DNA of 51,469 nucleotides from Bacteroidales bacterium (GTDB lineage Bacteria > Bacteroidota > Bacteroidia > Bacteroidales > UBA3824): positions 1-51,469 of the forward strand of contig JAFXZT010000139.1 in assembly GCA_017541145.1 (NCBI GenBank). The letters run 5' to 3'. This document shows, piece by piece, positions 1-8,836 of the stretch. How positions within the stretch are numbered: position 1 is the stretch's first letter; each line of letters begins with the position of its first letter. The notes under the pieces are model-generated. The model was not told the DNA's origin. It saw only the letters and a list, made by a program, of their open reading frames with translations, and ran no database searches. Position numbers and translations under genes: made by a program.

Positions 1-65
1 CCGTTAATCGGAAACTTTTCGACACGCAGCTGAAAATACAGTTCTAACAATAACTTTTGGAACAA

Positions 66-105
66 TAGGTAAAAAAATACCCCTACATGGTAGTGCAGGG
101 GCTAT
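66..105 (-). terminator. Possible second terminator downstream of korB
   Basis: Read on the minus strand, a CCCCT arm, a short loop and an AGGGG arm are followed by a T-rich run (complement of the A-run at 66-72). It lies about 130 nt beyond the korB stop, after a first terminator-like hairpin, so it may be a backup or belong to a gene to the left. The stem is short with one mismatch. Confidence 0.4.
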
Positions 106-170
106 GCTTGATGGTTATGTAATTTTTGTCGGACAGCAATAGTTAAAAATAAAACGTAAAATGCAAGAAA

Positions 171-214
171 ATAAGAAAGGCTATTCCGAAAATTCAGATT
201 TCGAAACAGCCTTT
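171..214 (-). terminator. Terminator hairpin after korB
   Basis: AAAGGCT (176-182) pairs with AGCCTTT (208-214), with further inner pairing (CGAAA/TTTCG). On the minus strand the stem is followed by a CTTATTTTCTT run. It sits about 20 nt past the korB stop codon, so it probably ends the korA-korB transcript. Confidence 0.6.
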
Positions 215-236
215 AGTGGTTTTATGTATTTTGTTA

Positions 237-1241
237 TTACTTTACTTCCCAAATATCGTTGGTTTCCAAAAGTTCAGCAAAATTGTGATATTTCTTTGCT
301 GCTTTTACTTCCTCGATTTGAGCGTTTACGGCGTCGTCGTAAGTTGGAGCTTCCACATCACGAATGATACCCAAAGCAACCGGAAAATCAGGACCTTCCA
401 TCAATGCGAGTTTGAGCTGGAGAGTGTTGTCCTGACAATGCGCATCGTGTACCAAAACGTCATCGAGAGTGTAACCGTCTTCGCCGATTGTTACAACCTT
501 GATTCCGAAGCCGTCTTGTACCAAACCTTTTTCATTGTTTTCGCCGAAAACCATTTTTTCGCCGTGTTTGAGGTAGATTGCATTTTTCAATCTTCCTGCT
601 TTGTCGTAAACTGCATCGTGAGTTCCGTTGTTGAAAATCACACAGTTCTGAAGGATTTCGCAAACTGCTGCGCCTTTGTGAGCATGAGCTGCTTTGAGGA
701 TTTCGATTGTTGCCGGTCCGTCGGTTGCAACGGCTCTTGCAAAGAAATGTCCGCGAGCTCCAAAACAAAGTTCTGCCGGGCGGAACGGATCTTCAACTGT
801 TCCGTAAGGTGATGATTTTGAAACAAATCCGCGTGGAGATGTCGGAGAATACTGACCTTTGGTCAAACCATAAATTCTGTTGTTCAAAAGAATCATCTTG
901 AGGTCGATATTTCTTCTGTTTGCGTGAATAAAATGGTTACCACCGATAGCAAGACCGTCGCCGTCACCTGAAATCTGCCAAACAGAAAGTTTAGGATTGG
1001 TAACTTTGCAACCTGTTGCGATTGCAGCAGCACGACCGTGAATTGTATTCATGCCGTAAGTTGCCATGTAGTGCGGCAAACGTGATGAACAGCCGATGCC
1101 TGAAATTACTGCTGTATCTTCCGGTGCAACTCCGATTTCTGCCATTGCTTTTTGCAGTGATGCCAAGAAAAAATGGTCACCACAGCCCGGACACCAACGT
1201 GGTTGTCCTTTTTTGAAATCATTTATTGTATATTCGCTCAT
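237..1241 (-). CDS. korB: 2-oxoacid:ferredoxin oxidoreductase, beta subunit
   Basis: This is the thiamine-pyrophosphate subunit of a 2-oxoacid (probably 2-oxoglutarate) ferredoxin oxidoreductase. It catalyses CoA-dependent oxidative decarboxylation and passes electrons to ferredoxin in the cytoplasm. The 334-residue length fits KorB. An N-terminal CPGCGDH motif (Cys17, Cys20) and the TPP/Mg motif GDGDGLAIGG (about 92-101), followed by NNRIYGLTKGQ, are diagnostic of the family. It lies 43 bp downstream of korA on the same strand, so the two are cotranscribed. No separate ferredoxin-like delta subunit is seen, as in two-subunit enzymes. 2-oxoglutarate is the usual Bacteroidota substrate but cannot be read from sequence; other 2-oxoacids remain possible. 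Confidence 0.93.
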   Translation of the reverse strand: MSEYTINDFKKGQPRWCPGCGDHFFLASLQKAMAEIGVAPEDTAVISGIGCSSRLPHYMATYGMNTIHGRAAAIATGCKVTNPKLSVWQISGDGDGLAIGGNHFIHANRRNIDLKMILLNNRIYGLTKGQYSPTSPRGFVSKSSPYGTVEDPFRPAELCFGARGHFFARAVATDGPATIEILKAAHAHKGAAVCEILQNCVIFNNGTHDAVYDKAGRLKNAIYLKHGEKMVFGENNEKGLVQDGFGIKVVTIGEDGYTLDDVLVHDAHCQDNTLQLKLALMEGPDFPVALGIIRDVEAPTYDDAVNAQIEEVKAAKKYHNFAELLETNDIWEVK

Positions 1242-1284
1242 TTGTTTTTCTTCGATTAAAATGTTGTAAAAAATTGGTTAGTAA

Positions 1285-3132
1285 TTACTTTGCGTAGATT
1301 CCGTTGAAGAATTCTACAAGTTCGCTTACTACAAACGGTTGACCTTTTACTTCGTTGAATTGATAAGGTACAAAACCGTCAACTTTCATTCTCAAGTATC
1401 CGGCAAACTGTCCGAGGTTTTGCTCTGCCACAACTACTTTTTTGTATTTTTTCAATACTTCAGCAGTATTTTTTGGCAACGGATTGATATATTTGAACTG
1501 AGCCAAAGCAACTTTTTTGCCGGCAGCTCTCATTTCGTCCATTGCAGCGTGGAGATGTCCGTATGTAGAACCGAAACCAACCAAAAGCAATTCTGCATCG
1601 TCTTTGTCGCCGATTACTTCAACATCCGGCACCGGAATTCTTTCGATTTTTTCGGCTCTCTTGCGGCACATCAAATCGTGATTTTCTGGATTTGTAGAAA
1701 TTGCTCCTGTCTTGTCGTCTTTTTCCAAACCGCCAAGTACGTGAGTAAAACCTTTTCTACCCGGCACTGCCCAATAACGAACCATATTTTCGTTTCTCAT
1801 GTATGGAGTCCAAGATCCCAAAAGATCTTCCGGAACGTATGGAGGATTGATTGCAGGATAGTCAGCAAGATTTGGCAATTTTAATGCTGCCGAACCGTTT
1901 CCGAGGTAAGCATCTGTCAACAAAATAACCGGAGTCATGTGTTCCAATGCGATTTTAGAAGCCTCGTAAGCAGCATCAAAACAGTCAGTTGGAGACAAAG
2001 CTGCAATTACAGGCATTGGAGATTCACCGTTACGTCCATAAAGAGCTTGCAACAAGTCGGTCTGTTCTGATTTTGTAGGAAGACCGGTAGCAGGACCACC
2101 GCGCTGTACATCCAAAACTACCAACGGAAGTTCCAAAATTACAGCAAGGTTCATAGCCTCTGATTTCAAGCAAATACCCGGACCTGAAGTACTTGTAGCA
2201 GCCAAAGCACCTGCAAACGAAGCTCCCAACGCTGATGCACAACCGGCAATTTCGTCTTCGCATTGTACTGTTGTAACGCCCAACGATTTATGTTTTGACA
2301 ATTCATGGAGAACATCAGTAGCCGGTGTGATAGGATAAGAACCGAGATAAAGTCTCAATCCGGCTTTTTCTGCTGCGGCAATCAAACCGTAAGCAGTGGC
2401 TTTGTTGCCGGTGATATCCATGTATCTGCCTTTTACTTTTTCTTTTGATTCAATTCTGTAAACATTTGTTGCAGAACTGTGAGTATTGTGACCGTAGTCA
2501 TATCCGGCTTGAATCACCTTAATATTAGCTTCAGCAACACCGGCTTTTTTGGCAAATTTTTCTTTCAAGAAATTGAAAGCAATCTGCAAATCTCTGTCAT
2601 AAAGCCAACAAACGAGACCGAGTGCAAACATATTTCTGCACTTGAGAATAGCTTTGTTGTCCATGCCTGAGTCTTTAAGACTGTCTTTAACCATTGTAGT
2701 GAGCGGACAAGCAATTACTCTGTCGGGGTCGATGCCCATTTCGCCGAGATAATCTTCGGTAGCGAAATTAGCTTTTTTCAAATCAACATCTTTGAAACTG
2801 TCGGTATCTATGATGATAGTTGCATTTGGTTTTGCATATTTATACTGAGTTTTGAGAGCGGCAGCGTTCATTGCTACAAGCACGTCGCATTTGTCGCCCG
2901 GAGTATAAACTTTGCCGGCTCCGATATGTACCTGAAAACCTGATACGCCGGTCAACGAACCTTGCGGAGCACGAATATCAGCCGGATAATCCGGAAATGT
3001 ACTGATACTGTTACCTACTGTGGCTGAAATAGTTGAGAAAATGTTTCCGGCGAGTTGCATACCATCACCGGAGTCTCCTGAAAATCTAACTGCCACTTCT
3101 TCCAAATTCTCGATTTGTACTTTGTTTGCCAT
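1285..3132 (-). CDS. korA: 2-oxoacid:ferredoxin oxidoreductase, alpha subunit (gamma-alpha fusion)
   Basis: Catalytic partner of KorB. At 615 residues it is the fused gamma-alpha type. The N-terminal roughly 190 residues are the gamma domain, with RFSGDSGDGMQLAG near the start. The PFOR-type alpha domains follow, including the stretch GSYPITPATDVLHELS and the region around TSTSGPGICLKSEA. KorA and KorB form the TPP-dependent enzyme that links oxidative decarboxylation of 2-oxoacids to reduced ferredoxin in anaerobic carbon metabolism, or to reductive carboxylation in reverse. It is the first gene of a two-gene operon. The ATG at 3132 is preceded by a leader with a possible -7 box (TAATTTTG, complement of 3191-3198). 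Confidence 0.94.
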   Translation of the reverse strand: MANKVQIENLEEVAVRFSGDSGDGMQLAGNIFSTISATVGNSISTFPDYPADIRAPQGSLTGVSGFQVHIGAGKVYTPGDKCDVLVAMNAAALKTQYKYAKPNATIIIDTDSFKDVDLKKANFATEDYLGEMGIDPDRVIACPLTTMVKDSLKDSGMDNKAILKCRNMFALGLVCWLYDRDLQIAFNFLKEKFAKKAGVAEANIKVIQAGYDYGHNTHSSATNVYRIESKEKVKGRYMDITGNKATAYGLIAAAEKAGLRLYLGSYPITPATDVLHELSKHKSLGVTTVQCEDEIAGCASALGASFAGALAATSTSGPGICLKSEAMNLAVILELPLVVLDVQRGGPATGLPTKSEQTDLLQALYGRNGESPMPVIAALSPTDCFDAAYEASKIALEHMTPVILLTDAYLGNGSAALKLPNLADYPAINPPYVPEDLLGSWTPYMRNENMVRYWAVPGRKGFTHVLGGLEKDDKTGAISTNPENHDLMCRKRAEKIERIPVPDVEVIGDKDDAELLLVGFGSTYGHLHAAMDEMRAAGKKVALAQFKYINPLPKNTAEVLKKYKKVVVAEQNLGQFAGYLRMKVDGFVPYQFNEVKGQPFVVSELVEFFNGIYAK

Positions 3133-3190
3133 AATTTTTTTGTATAGCGGTTTTATTTAATTATTTACTTCGTTTAATTTTTCTGTACTG

Positions 3191-3198
3191 CAAAATTA
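3191..3198 (-). promoter_or_regulatory. Possible -7 element for korAB
   Basis: The minus strand reads TAATTTTG, matching the Bacteroidota -7 consensus TAnnTTTG, about 60 nt upstream of the korA ATG. I do not see a convincing -33 TTTG about 20 nt further up, so this is a weak call. Confidence 0.4.
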
Positions 3199-3372
3199 AA
3201 CTATATATATTAACTAAATGTTAAATACTTACAATTTATTTGAATATTTTTGCAATTACGTCTTTCACGTAGTCAATTTAAGAGTTTTAGCTAATCAAAC
3301 TCTGTATAAATTCTATATTTATCAAGAAAATATACATTAGTTTTGTGTTAACATCAATAAATTCTACTAATT

Positions 3373-3663
3373 TCAGAGCATAAAATTGATGTGATATTCA
3401 TCGCGAGTACCAACCTCAAAATCTCTGTAATCAGGACGGAACCCGTTGCCCGGCTCATCGATATCAAGTCTGAGTTTTAAACCGATTTTCAAGCTTTCCT
3501 CGAAATAAAACTCGCCTTTAGAATTTGTACGGCATGACGCAATTATTTCCGTTTCGTGACGGCAATCGGCATTTTTAAGCGTTACAGTTACATATTCAAC
3601 AGGCTTTGCATTGCTGTCGGTAACGCGTCCGGAGATTATATAAAATTTGTAATCCTCATCCAT
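3373..3663 (-). CDS. Small carboxypeptidase-regulatory-like (CarboxypepD_reg) beta-sandwich protein
   Basis: A 96-residue protein. The opening segment (SGRVTDSNAKPVEYVTV, then LKNAD and TNSKGEFYFE) is the typical pattern of the CarboxypepD_reg/Cna-B-like beta-sandwich found at the N-terminus of many Bacteroidota outer-membrane proteins. Here it stands alone, with no signal peptide and no downstream barrel. I start it at the ATG at 3663, because a longer in-frame reading would run into the 3' end of the upstream gene. It follows the HExxH protein gene by 34 bp on the same strand, so the two are probably cotranscribed. Function unknown. Confidence 0.6.
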   Translation of the reverse strand: MDEDYKFYIISGRVTDSNAKPVEYVTVTLKNADCRHETEIIASCRTNSKGEFYFEESLKIGLKLRLDIDEPGNGFRPDYRDFEVGTRDEYHINFML

Positions 3664-3697
3664 TGTATTTATTATTTTACCGCAAAGTAACCTAAAA

Positions 3698-4051
3698 TTA
3701 ATCGGAATCACAAATTTTCCACCAGCTATATGCTTTTCTATTTTTCAAATAATTGAGATTCCGTTCATTACGGTAACTTTCAATTTCAAAAGGAATCATT
3801 TGGTACGATTTGAAATGCGAAAATCCTTTCAAACGGTTTTTCAGATAAAAGAACAAGTACAAAGGATAAAAGAAAATAATAAAAGTTTCCAATTGTTGAC
3901 GGAGATGAATTTTTTCGTGATTAATTAAAATTTTATAAGTAGAATCATCCAGTTCGTTTTTACCCTGTTTTAAGATTATGAACGGAAAAATCGTGATACC
4001 GTTATATCTCCGCAACACTTTATCAAACAATATTTTAGAAACAATAATCAT
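3698..4051 (-). CDS. Small membrane protein with HExxH motif (M56-like fragment)
   Basis: A 117-residue protein. It contains NHEKIHLRQQLE (HEKIH, about residues 44-48), which has the zinc-metalloprotease HExxH form. A hydrophobic segment (FIIFFYPLYLFFYL, about 57-70) follows, then MIPFEIESYRNE, where the acidic residue could be a third zinc ligand. This layout resembles small standalone relatives of BlaR1/M56 membrane peptidases that are common in Bacteroidota. No sensor domain is present. Proteolytic activity is inferred only from the motif. Confidence 0.55.
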   Translation of the reverse strand: MIIVSKILFDKVLRRYNGITIFPFIILKQGKNELDDSTYKILINHEKIHLRQQLETFIIFFYPLYLFFYLKNRLKGFSHFKSYQMIPFEIESYRNERNLNYLKNRKAYSWWKICDSD

Positions 4052-4225
4052 TGCCGTTGTTTTTCATTTCTCGATATTTTTTTAAACTGCAATTTGCAAA
4101 CCATTATTATCAATTAATGCAAATATTTTTTTATTGAATTATGTGGATTGGGCGTTTTTTTGGGGATACGAAACGGAATAGGGAAAATTTTTGATTGGAT
4201 TTCAAACGGGGGTTAAAAAAACTTA

Positions 4226-4269
4226 CGTTTTTACACCGCCCGCCTAATTTATGTCGCCGCTTTCGCGGC
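4226..4269. repeat. REP-like element with GC-rich hairpin
   Basis: The segment CGTTTTTACACCGCCCG (4226-4242) is followed by the hairpin GCCGC-TTTC-GCGGC (4256-4269). Closely related stretches occur at 50572-50613 (CGGTTTTACACGCCCCG plus hairpin CCGCG-T-CGCGG) and at 51346-51362 (CGTTTTTACACATCCCG), both flanking an IS200-like transposase. This suggests a dispersed family mobilised by a REP-associated transposase. Confidence 0.5.
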
Positions 4270-4477
4270 TGTGAAAGTGTTTTACTCCTCAATGACAATT
4301 GAGGAGTCTTTCTTCTGCCAATCGTCTAATTAACGCTTAATTTGTAGAAAAGATTTTTCTTTGGCTTTTTAATAGTAGTTCCATTCATCACACTTTTTTA
4401 GCATTTTATCATTGACCTTATTTTGAAGTTTCATTTTGTCGGCAGCAGACCAATCGAAATTGAGATGTTTTTTTTAA

Positions 4478-4520
4478 AAGTATACTTAAAGAACATCGTT
4501 AAAATTCTTTAAGTATACTT
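4478..4520. repeat. Perfect 16-bp inverted repeat built from two AAGTATACTT palindromes
   Basis: AAGTATACTTAAAGAA (4478-4493) and its exact reverse complement (4505-4520) are separated by 11 nt. Each arm contains the self-complementary decamer AAGTATACTT. It lies about 48 nt downstream of the ADP-ribosylglycohydrolase stop. No proper U-tract follows on the minus strand, so it could be a terminator or a protein-binding site. Confidence 0.55.
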
Positions 4521-4567
4521 CAACTCTTTTTGCAAAAAATCTAAATATACTTTCAAAAAATTTATCC

Positions 4568-5401
4568 TTATTTGTTGAACTCACTCAAGATATCTTTGAA
4601 TTCTTGAGGTAGCATCGACAGCATTTTGTCAACTATCCACTGAGGAATATTTTTGTAAAAAGCTTCTGCAATTCCACCCGTGATACATGTTAAAGTATCA
4701 GTGTCACCACCGAGCGAAACGCCCAAACGAATTGCACTTTCAAAATCCGTACTTTCCAAAAACGCAATAATCGCCTCCGGTACTGTGCCTTGACACGAAC
4801 CGTCAAAATTATAATAAGGACGGATTTCATCGCAAGTACGGTTTAGGTCATAACCGAAATTTTTTGAAATATAATTCTTGATTTCTTGCTTTGATTTTCC
4901 GTTACGGGCAAGATAAATCGCAGCCGCCGTAGCTTGTGCACCTTTGATGCCTTCGGGGTGATTGTGCGTAATTTCGGATGAACGTTTTGCAATTTCCAAT
5001 GTTTCGTCCAAAGTGTCAAAAGCCCAACCGACAGCCGAAGCCCTCATCGCTGAACCATTTCCCCACGAATTGTAAGGATGACGGCCGGATGTCAAAACTG
5101 CGTCAGATTTGCCGCCTTGATAAACCGCAAGCTGTCCCGGTCTAAACAACCAAGTGCAATATCCGCCGCCGTAACCGCCCATCGGATTCGGATAACGTTT
5201 ACCAAAATCAACCAAACACTCTTCCAATTTTTCAAAAGAATGTTTCGGGTCAATCAAAAGCCATTTTGCAACGGCAACCGTAACAATTGAATCGTCTGTA
5301 AATTCGCAACACGGGTCAAAGAGTTCAAAATCAACTGATTTGTGATTATCAAACTCATAAACAGAACCAACAGTATCGCCTATAATTGCTCCTAAAATCA
5401 T
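4568..5401 (-). CDS. ADP-ribosylglycohydrolase family protein (DraG/ARH-like)
   Basis: Predicted to hydrolyse ADP-ribose from proteins or small molecules using two Mg ions. The 277-residue length is normal for the family. Metal-binding signatures are all present: an N-terminal GAIIGDTVGSVYE, FTDDS (about residues 33-37), a central NHPEG segment, and GGDTDT near residue 232. No signal peptide, so cytoplasmic. It appears to be a single-gene unit with its own promoter (5478-5507). The substrate cannot be predicted; it may be a metabolic or signalling ADP-ribosylation. Confidence 0.88.
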   Translation of the reverse strand: MILGAIIGDTVGSVYEFDNHKSVDFELFDPCCEFTDDSIVTVAVAKWLLIDPKHSFEKLEECLVDFGKRYPNPMGGYGGGYCTWLFRPGQLAVYQGGKSDAVLTSGRHPYNSWGNGSAMRASAVGWAFDTLDETLEIAKRSSEITHNHPEGIKGAQATAAAIYLARNGKSKQEIKNYISKNFGYDLNRTCDEIRPYYNFDGSCQGTVPEAIIAFLESTDFESAIRLGVSLGGDTDTLTCITGGIAEAFYKNIPQWIVDKMLSMLPQEFKDILSEFNK

Positions 5402-5477
5402 AAGTATATTTTTTTACTTCCAAGCTCTAAACACAACTTTTGTCGTTGCATTTTTCTTGTAAGTTTTAGTCAATGGA

Positions 5478-5507
5478 CAAAGTTATATTTTTTTTTATTT
5501 TTACAAA
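5478..5507 (-). promoter_or_regulatory. Promoter for the ADP-ribosylglycohydrolase gene
   Basis: The minus strand carries TTTG (complement of 5504-5507), an 18-nt spacer and TAACTTTG (complement of 5478-5485). This matches the Bacteroidota -33/-7 arrangement, about 75 nt upstream of the ATG at 5401. Confidence 0.6.
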
Positions 5508-5517
5508 TCGCATTTAC

Positions 5518-5575
5518 AACAAAAAAAATTAACTCGTGGAAATCGTATATATTTCTACAATTCCACGAGTTAATT
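5518..5575 (-). terminator. Strong rho-independent terminator after the PAS/PP2C gene
   Basis: Perfect 15-bp arms (5527-5541 and 5561-5575, core AACTCGTGGAA) enclose 19 nt. On the minus strand the stem is followed by a run of T (complement of the A-run ending at 5526). It lies 33 nt after the stop of the gene ending at 5608. Confidence 0.85.
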
Positions 5576-5607
5576 CAAATATTTGGAGTATGTAACTTTT
5601 TTTTTGA

Positions 5608-7911
5608 TTAAAATTTTATACCCATAACTGTCACATCATCAATTTGACTAAGTGATTGTTGAGCCATCCATTCATCAAGGGTACGTTCAATTTTTTCCTT
5701 TTGTTTTGCGGTATTAACGAACGACACTTCTGTAAACAAATCGCGCAATCTGGCTGAACCGAAACGACGATTATATGGACCTCCAAACTGATCGCCAAAA
5801 CCATCTGAAAACAAGAATATTTCGTCACCGTCTTCGTAATCGATGGTATTGCGTTGAAAATTAAGCATTTTAGGATAACGACCAATAGGACACTTGTCAG
5901 CAGGATACTCGGTAAGAACTCCTCCGCGAACAAAAAACATTGGATTAAAAGCACCGGAAAACTGAAGTTGTTTTTTGGATTTGTCTACCACAATCAAACT
6001 GATGTCAAAACCTTCACTTCTTCCGCTACTCATTGTTTCAATAACATTTGCACGCAATTCTTCAAGAATATTTTCAGAAGTCAAACCGCTGTCAGGCAAT
6101 TCATTAATAACGTTGCGCAAGAACGACATCGACAATGTACTGATTAACGCACCCGAAACGCCGTGTCCTGTACAATCGCCGACCGAAGCAATGATTTTAT
6201 CATTTTTTTCAACAGCATAGAAGAAATCGCCTCCAACGACGTCTTTCGGTCTATAAATTACAAAACTGCTTTCAAAAATCTTGGCAATACCGGCAAAAGG
6301 CATAATGGCAGACTGTATTCGCTGAGCTGCATTAATACTTTCCATTGTGGCTTTGTGCGCAAGTTCGATTGTATGTTTCTGAGATTCAATGGTCTTTTCA
6401 CGTATAACTCGTTCTGTTACATCATGAATAATACCCTCAAATCCCGCAATTAAGTTCTCGCTGTCAATCCATGTAACAAGATTGGATTCTACGTATTTTT
6501 CTTGACCTAAAAGGTTGATAAGTTTGTTGGAAAAACCGTCTATTCGTCCGATTCTTTTTATCTCGTCAACAAAAAAATGATAGTCGTAATCAATTTGACA
6601 CAATGTATGGAAAAAGTTTTTTCCAATAATATCTGTCTTACGTTTACAACCATAAAGTGAACATACAGAAGGACTTACCTCTACAATTTTGCCCTCGTTG
6701 TCGGTTTTTACATAAACGTCGGTAAGGGTATTGAGTGTGTTTTCAAACTGTCTTGTACGTTCAAGTATAGTCTGTTCGTAGTGTTTTCGACTTGTAATAT
6801 CACGAACCACACCAATCACACCCGAAATTTGACCCCCACTATTTTTGTAAGACAATTTCGAGGTAGAAATCCATTTTTCATTACCTTTGGAATCGGTAAT
6901 CCTTTTTTCGATATTGAAAGACGGATTGGCTGTATTGATAATATGCTGTTCAAATTGTTCAATACCTTTGCTGCCTTCAATTCCCAACTCAGAGTCCGTT
7001 TTATTAAGAATTTTGTCAACAGAATCAAAACCGATAGATTTGGCATATCTGAGATTTGCGACCTTGTATTTCAAGTCTTTGTCCTTGAGATAAACATCAG
7101 CAATCAAGTTGTTGATAAGCGTGTTCATAACATTGTTTTGCTCGCTGATTTGCTTTTCGTAACGAAGACTTTCACTGATATCGTGAATAATAGAAATACA
7201 GTCAATAGGACGGTCGTTGGAGTCACGCAAAAATGACGACAAAACCTCAGTCATAATTACAGTACCGTCTTTTTTGAGCATCGGCAAACGTATCTTGTCG
7301 TGACCGCCACGAGCAAAACCGCGTTGTCCTGTTACATAACTTGTAATATTGTCAATAATCGGCTGGCGAACATTAGGATGAAAGATGTCAACGCAACGGG
7401 TTCCGATAAGTTCTTCCCAGTCATAACCCGCCATGTATTTGATTGATTTGCTGACAAATGACATCTCAAAAGTTTTGAAATCGTACCTGAGAATCACATC
7501 GGCAGTACTGTTGGCAACAAGGTCAAGATTTGCCATGGCTGCTTTCAATGCGATTTTGTCTTTTTCCTCATCAGTGATGTCCCGAACGGACACTATATAT
7601 CCGTTGAAATTACTGTTACTGTCAAAATATGTTGAAATATTAAGTCTCAAAACTTTTTTGTTATTCTGAGCTGTTGTAATCTTGACATCAATATTTACTT
7701 TATTCCCATTACAATTTTCCAAATGACTTTTTATTGTTGCCATATCCTCATCGCTAACAAAGTCAAACACATTGGCATTTTCATTTGCAAGTTCCAATAT
7801 GTTGTTAAGAACTTTGTTGAGGTAGACATTTTTAAAATTTGTGTCTACAATGGCAATACCTTCGTCCAAACTATTAAGTATGGGAGATATATTGTCGCTG
7901 AGTATTTCCAT
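5608..7911 (-). CDS. Four-PAS sensor with C-terminal PP2C/SpoIIE (RsbU-like) phosphatase
   Basis: A cytoplasmic signalling protein. Numbering runs from a possible TTG start at 7953; the first ATG is residue 15 (7911), which I chose. Four PAS domains follow each other (about 20-128, 141-262, 270-392 and 400-515), each ending in an RDIT/HDIS/HDVT-type strand. A helical linker (520-555) leads to a PPM/SpoIIE phosphatase (560-781) with VVGGDFF, GDCTGHG, FSDGFGD and DDVTV supplying the acidic metal ligands. RsbU-type enzymes dephosphorylate anti-anti-sigma proteins; no such partner, anti-sigma kinase or sigma factor is adjacent. No transmembrane segment. Monocistronic, with its own terminator. Confidence 0.88.
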   Translation of the reverse strand: MEILSDNISPILNSLDEGIAIVDTNFKNVYLNKVLNNILELANENANVFDFVSDEDMATIKSHLENCNGNKVNIDVKITTAQNNKKVLRLNISTYFDSNSNFNGYIVSVRDITDEEKDKIALKAAMANLDLVANSTADVILRYDFKTFEMSFVSKSIKYMAGYDWEELIGTRCVDIFHPNVRQPIIDNITSYVTGQRGFARGGHDKIRLPMLKKDGTVIMTEVLSSFLRDSNDRPIDCISIIHDISESLRYEKQISEQNNVMNTLINNLIADVYLKDKDLKYKVANLRYAKSIGFDSVDKILNKTDSELGIEGSKGIEQFEQHIINTANPSFNIEKRITDSKGNEKWISTSKLSYKNSGGQISGVIGVVRDITSRKHYEQTILERTRQFENTLNTLTDVYVKTDNEGKIVEVSPSVCSLYGCKRKTDIIGKNFFHTLCQIDYDYHFFVDEIKRIGRIDGFSNKLINLLGQEKYVESNLVTWIDSENLIAGFEGIIHDVTERVIREKTIESQKHTIELAHKATMESINAAQRIQSAIMPFAGIAKIFESSFVIYRPKDVVGGDFFYAVEKNDKIIASVGDCTGHGVSGALISTLSMSFLRNVINELPDSGLTSENILEELRANVIETMSSGRSEGFDISLIVVDKSKKQLQFSGAFNPMFFVRGGVLTEYPADKCPIGRYPKMLNFQRNTIDYEDGDEIFLFSDGFGDQFGGPYNRRFGSARLRDLFTEVSFVNTAKQKEKIERTLDEWMAQQSLSQIDDVTVMGIKF

Positions 7912-8173
7912 ATAGTATTGATATTTAGCATTGTTAAAAACTTCCCGCTGCAATTATAATGCAACTTTCTGTAATTAACAATTTTTTGATTATAAAAAAA
8001 TAAAAATTAATAATGAATTAAAATTAATGTAATAATTGAACCCAATTTTGTAAATTCAAATATTTGAATATCAAAGAATTATTTTTGTCAAAATATATTG
8101 AATTCTTATTTGTTTAATTCGAAAATTGAACCACAAGTAAAAATTAAGTTACCGAATGAAATTTTATGTTTTT

Positions 8174-8836
8174 TTACGCCACTTCTTTGTCGTTGAAACA
8201 TGGGAAAAATTCAGCTTTTACGAGCCACGAAAAACTAAACGCCCACAGCATTACCGCCTCATTGATCAACGTCCAATAGCCCGGACAATGTAAAATTGAA
8301 GTTATAAGTTGGTTGACCATGAAGACAATAATCACGCAAGAACAGATGGAATAAATCTTGTTTCTTATCATTTTTTCGCGAGTAACAACGCCGCCTTTTT
8401 CACTGAGTCGGAAATTGTATCCGACTAATATCGCGAAACTTATAAACATCAAACTTGCACAAATACAATGTATTACAAAACTGTAACAACATTTAATGCC
8501 CAAAATTCCTGTTGTTTCGATTCCGCTGTGACCACATGGAAAAGCAATAATTCCCATCGCGCACAATCCGGCTGCTAATGTTAACCATCTGTCGCTTTTA
8601 TCATAGCAAACATACGAAAAGAACAATATCGACATCGTGAACAAAACACCAATCATGCAAATATTTGAAGTGGCATAGTATGTCATACTAATTGAATACC
8701 ACCACTTAGGATCAACTATTGCAGAATTGTCGCCCCAAAGTCCAAATAAAATAGCACTTGGAGCTAAAAAGAATCCCAACAAGCCCAAAACTTTTTTTTG
8801 GAAAATCATCAAATTTTTCCTCTCTTTACTTATCAT
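8174..8836 (-). CDS. Multi-spanning membrane protein, DUF998-like
   Basis: A 220-residue hydrophobic protein with about six predicted membrane helices, for example around 13-30, 55-75, 83-100, 115-138, 158-176 and 185-205. The pattern, with WWYSISMTYY in the first loop and FPCGHSG in the middle, recalls the DUF998 family of uncharacterised membrane proteins. No catalytic motif is identifiable. It is preceded by a good promoter (8934-8965) and appears monocistronic. Function unknown. Confidence 0.65.
   Translation of the reverse strand: MISKERKNLMIFQKKVLGLLGFFLAPSAILFGLWGDNSAIVDPKWWYSISMTYYATSNICMIGVLFTMSILFFSYVCYDKSDRWLTLAAGLCAMGIIAFPCGHSGIETTGILGIKCCYSFVIHCICASLMFISFAILVGYNFRLSEKGGVVTREKMIRNKIYSICSCVIIVFMVNQLITSILHCPGYWTLINEAVMLWAFSFSWLVKAEFFPCFNDKEVA

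Larger units (their letters stand above)
4081..4567. other. Gene-free interval with hairpin repeat and paired palindromes
   Basis: No credible coding region. It holds a REP-like GC-rich hairpin element (4226-4269) resembling sequences beside the transposase at the right end of the window, and a long perfect inverted repeat (4478-4520). The rest is AT-rich. Confidence 0.6.

Noticed and set aside
237-1241. Pyruvate:ferredoxin oxidoreductase for the first gene pair
   Set aside because: Bacteroidota pyruvate enzymes are usually single long polypeptides of over 1,100 residues; the two-subunit gamma-alpha plus beta plan fits KorAB better.
8054-8069. 16-bp palindrome ATTCAAATATTTGAAT upstream of the PAS/PP2C gene
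   Set aside because: In such AT-rich DNA this length of palindrome arises easily, and there is no second copy or clear promoter next to it.
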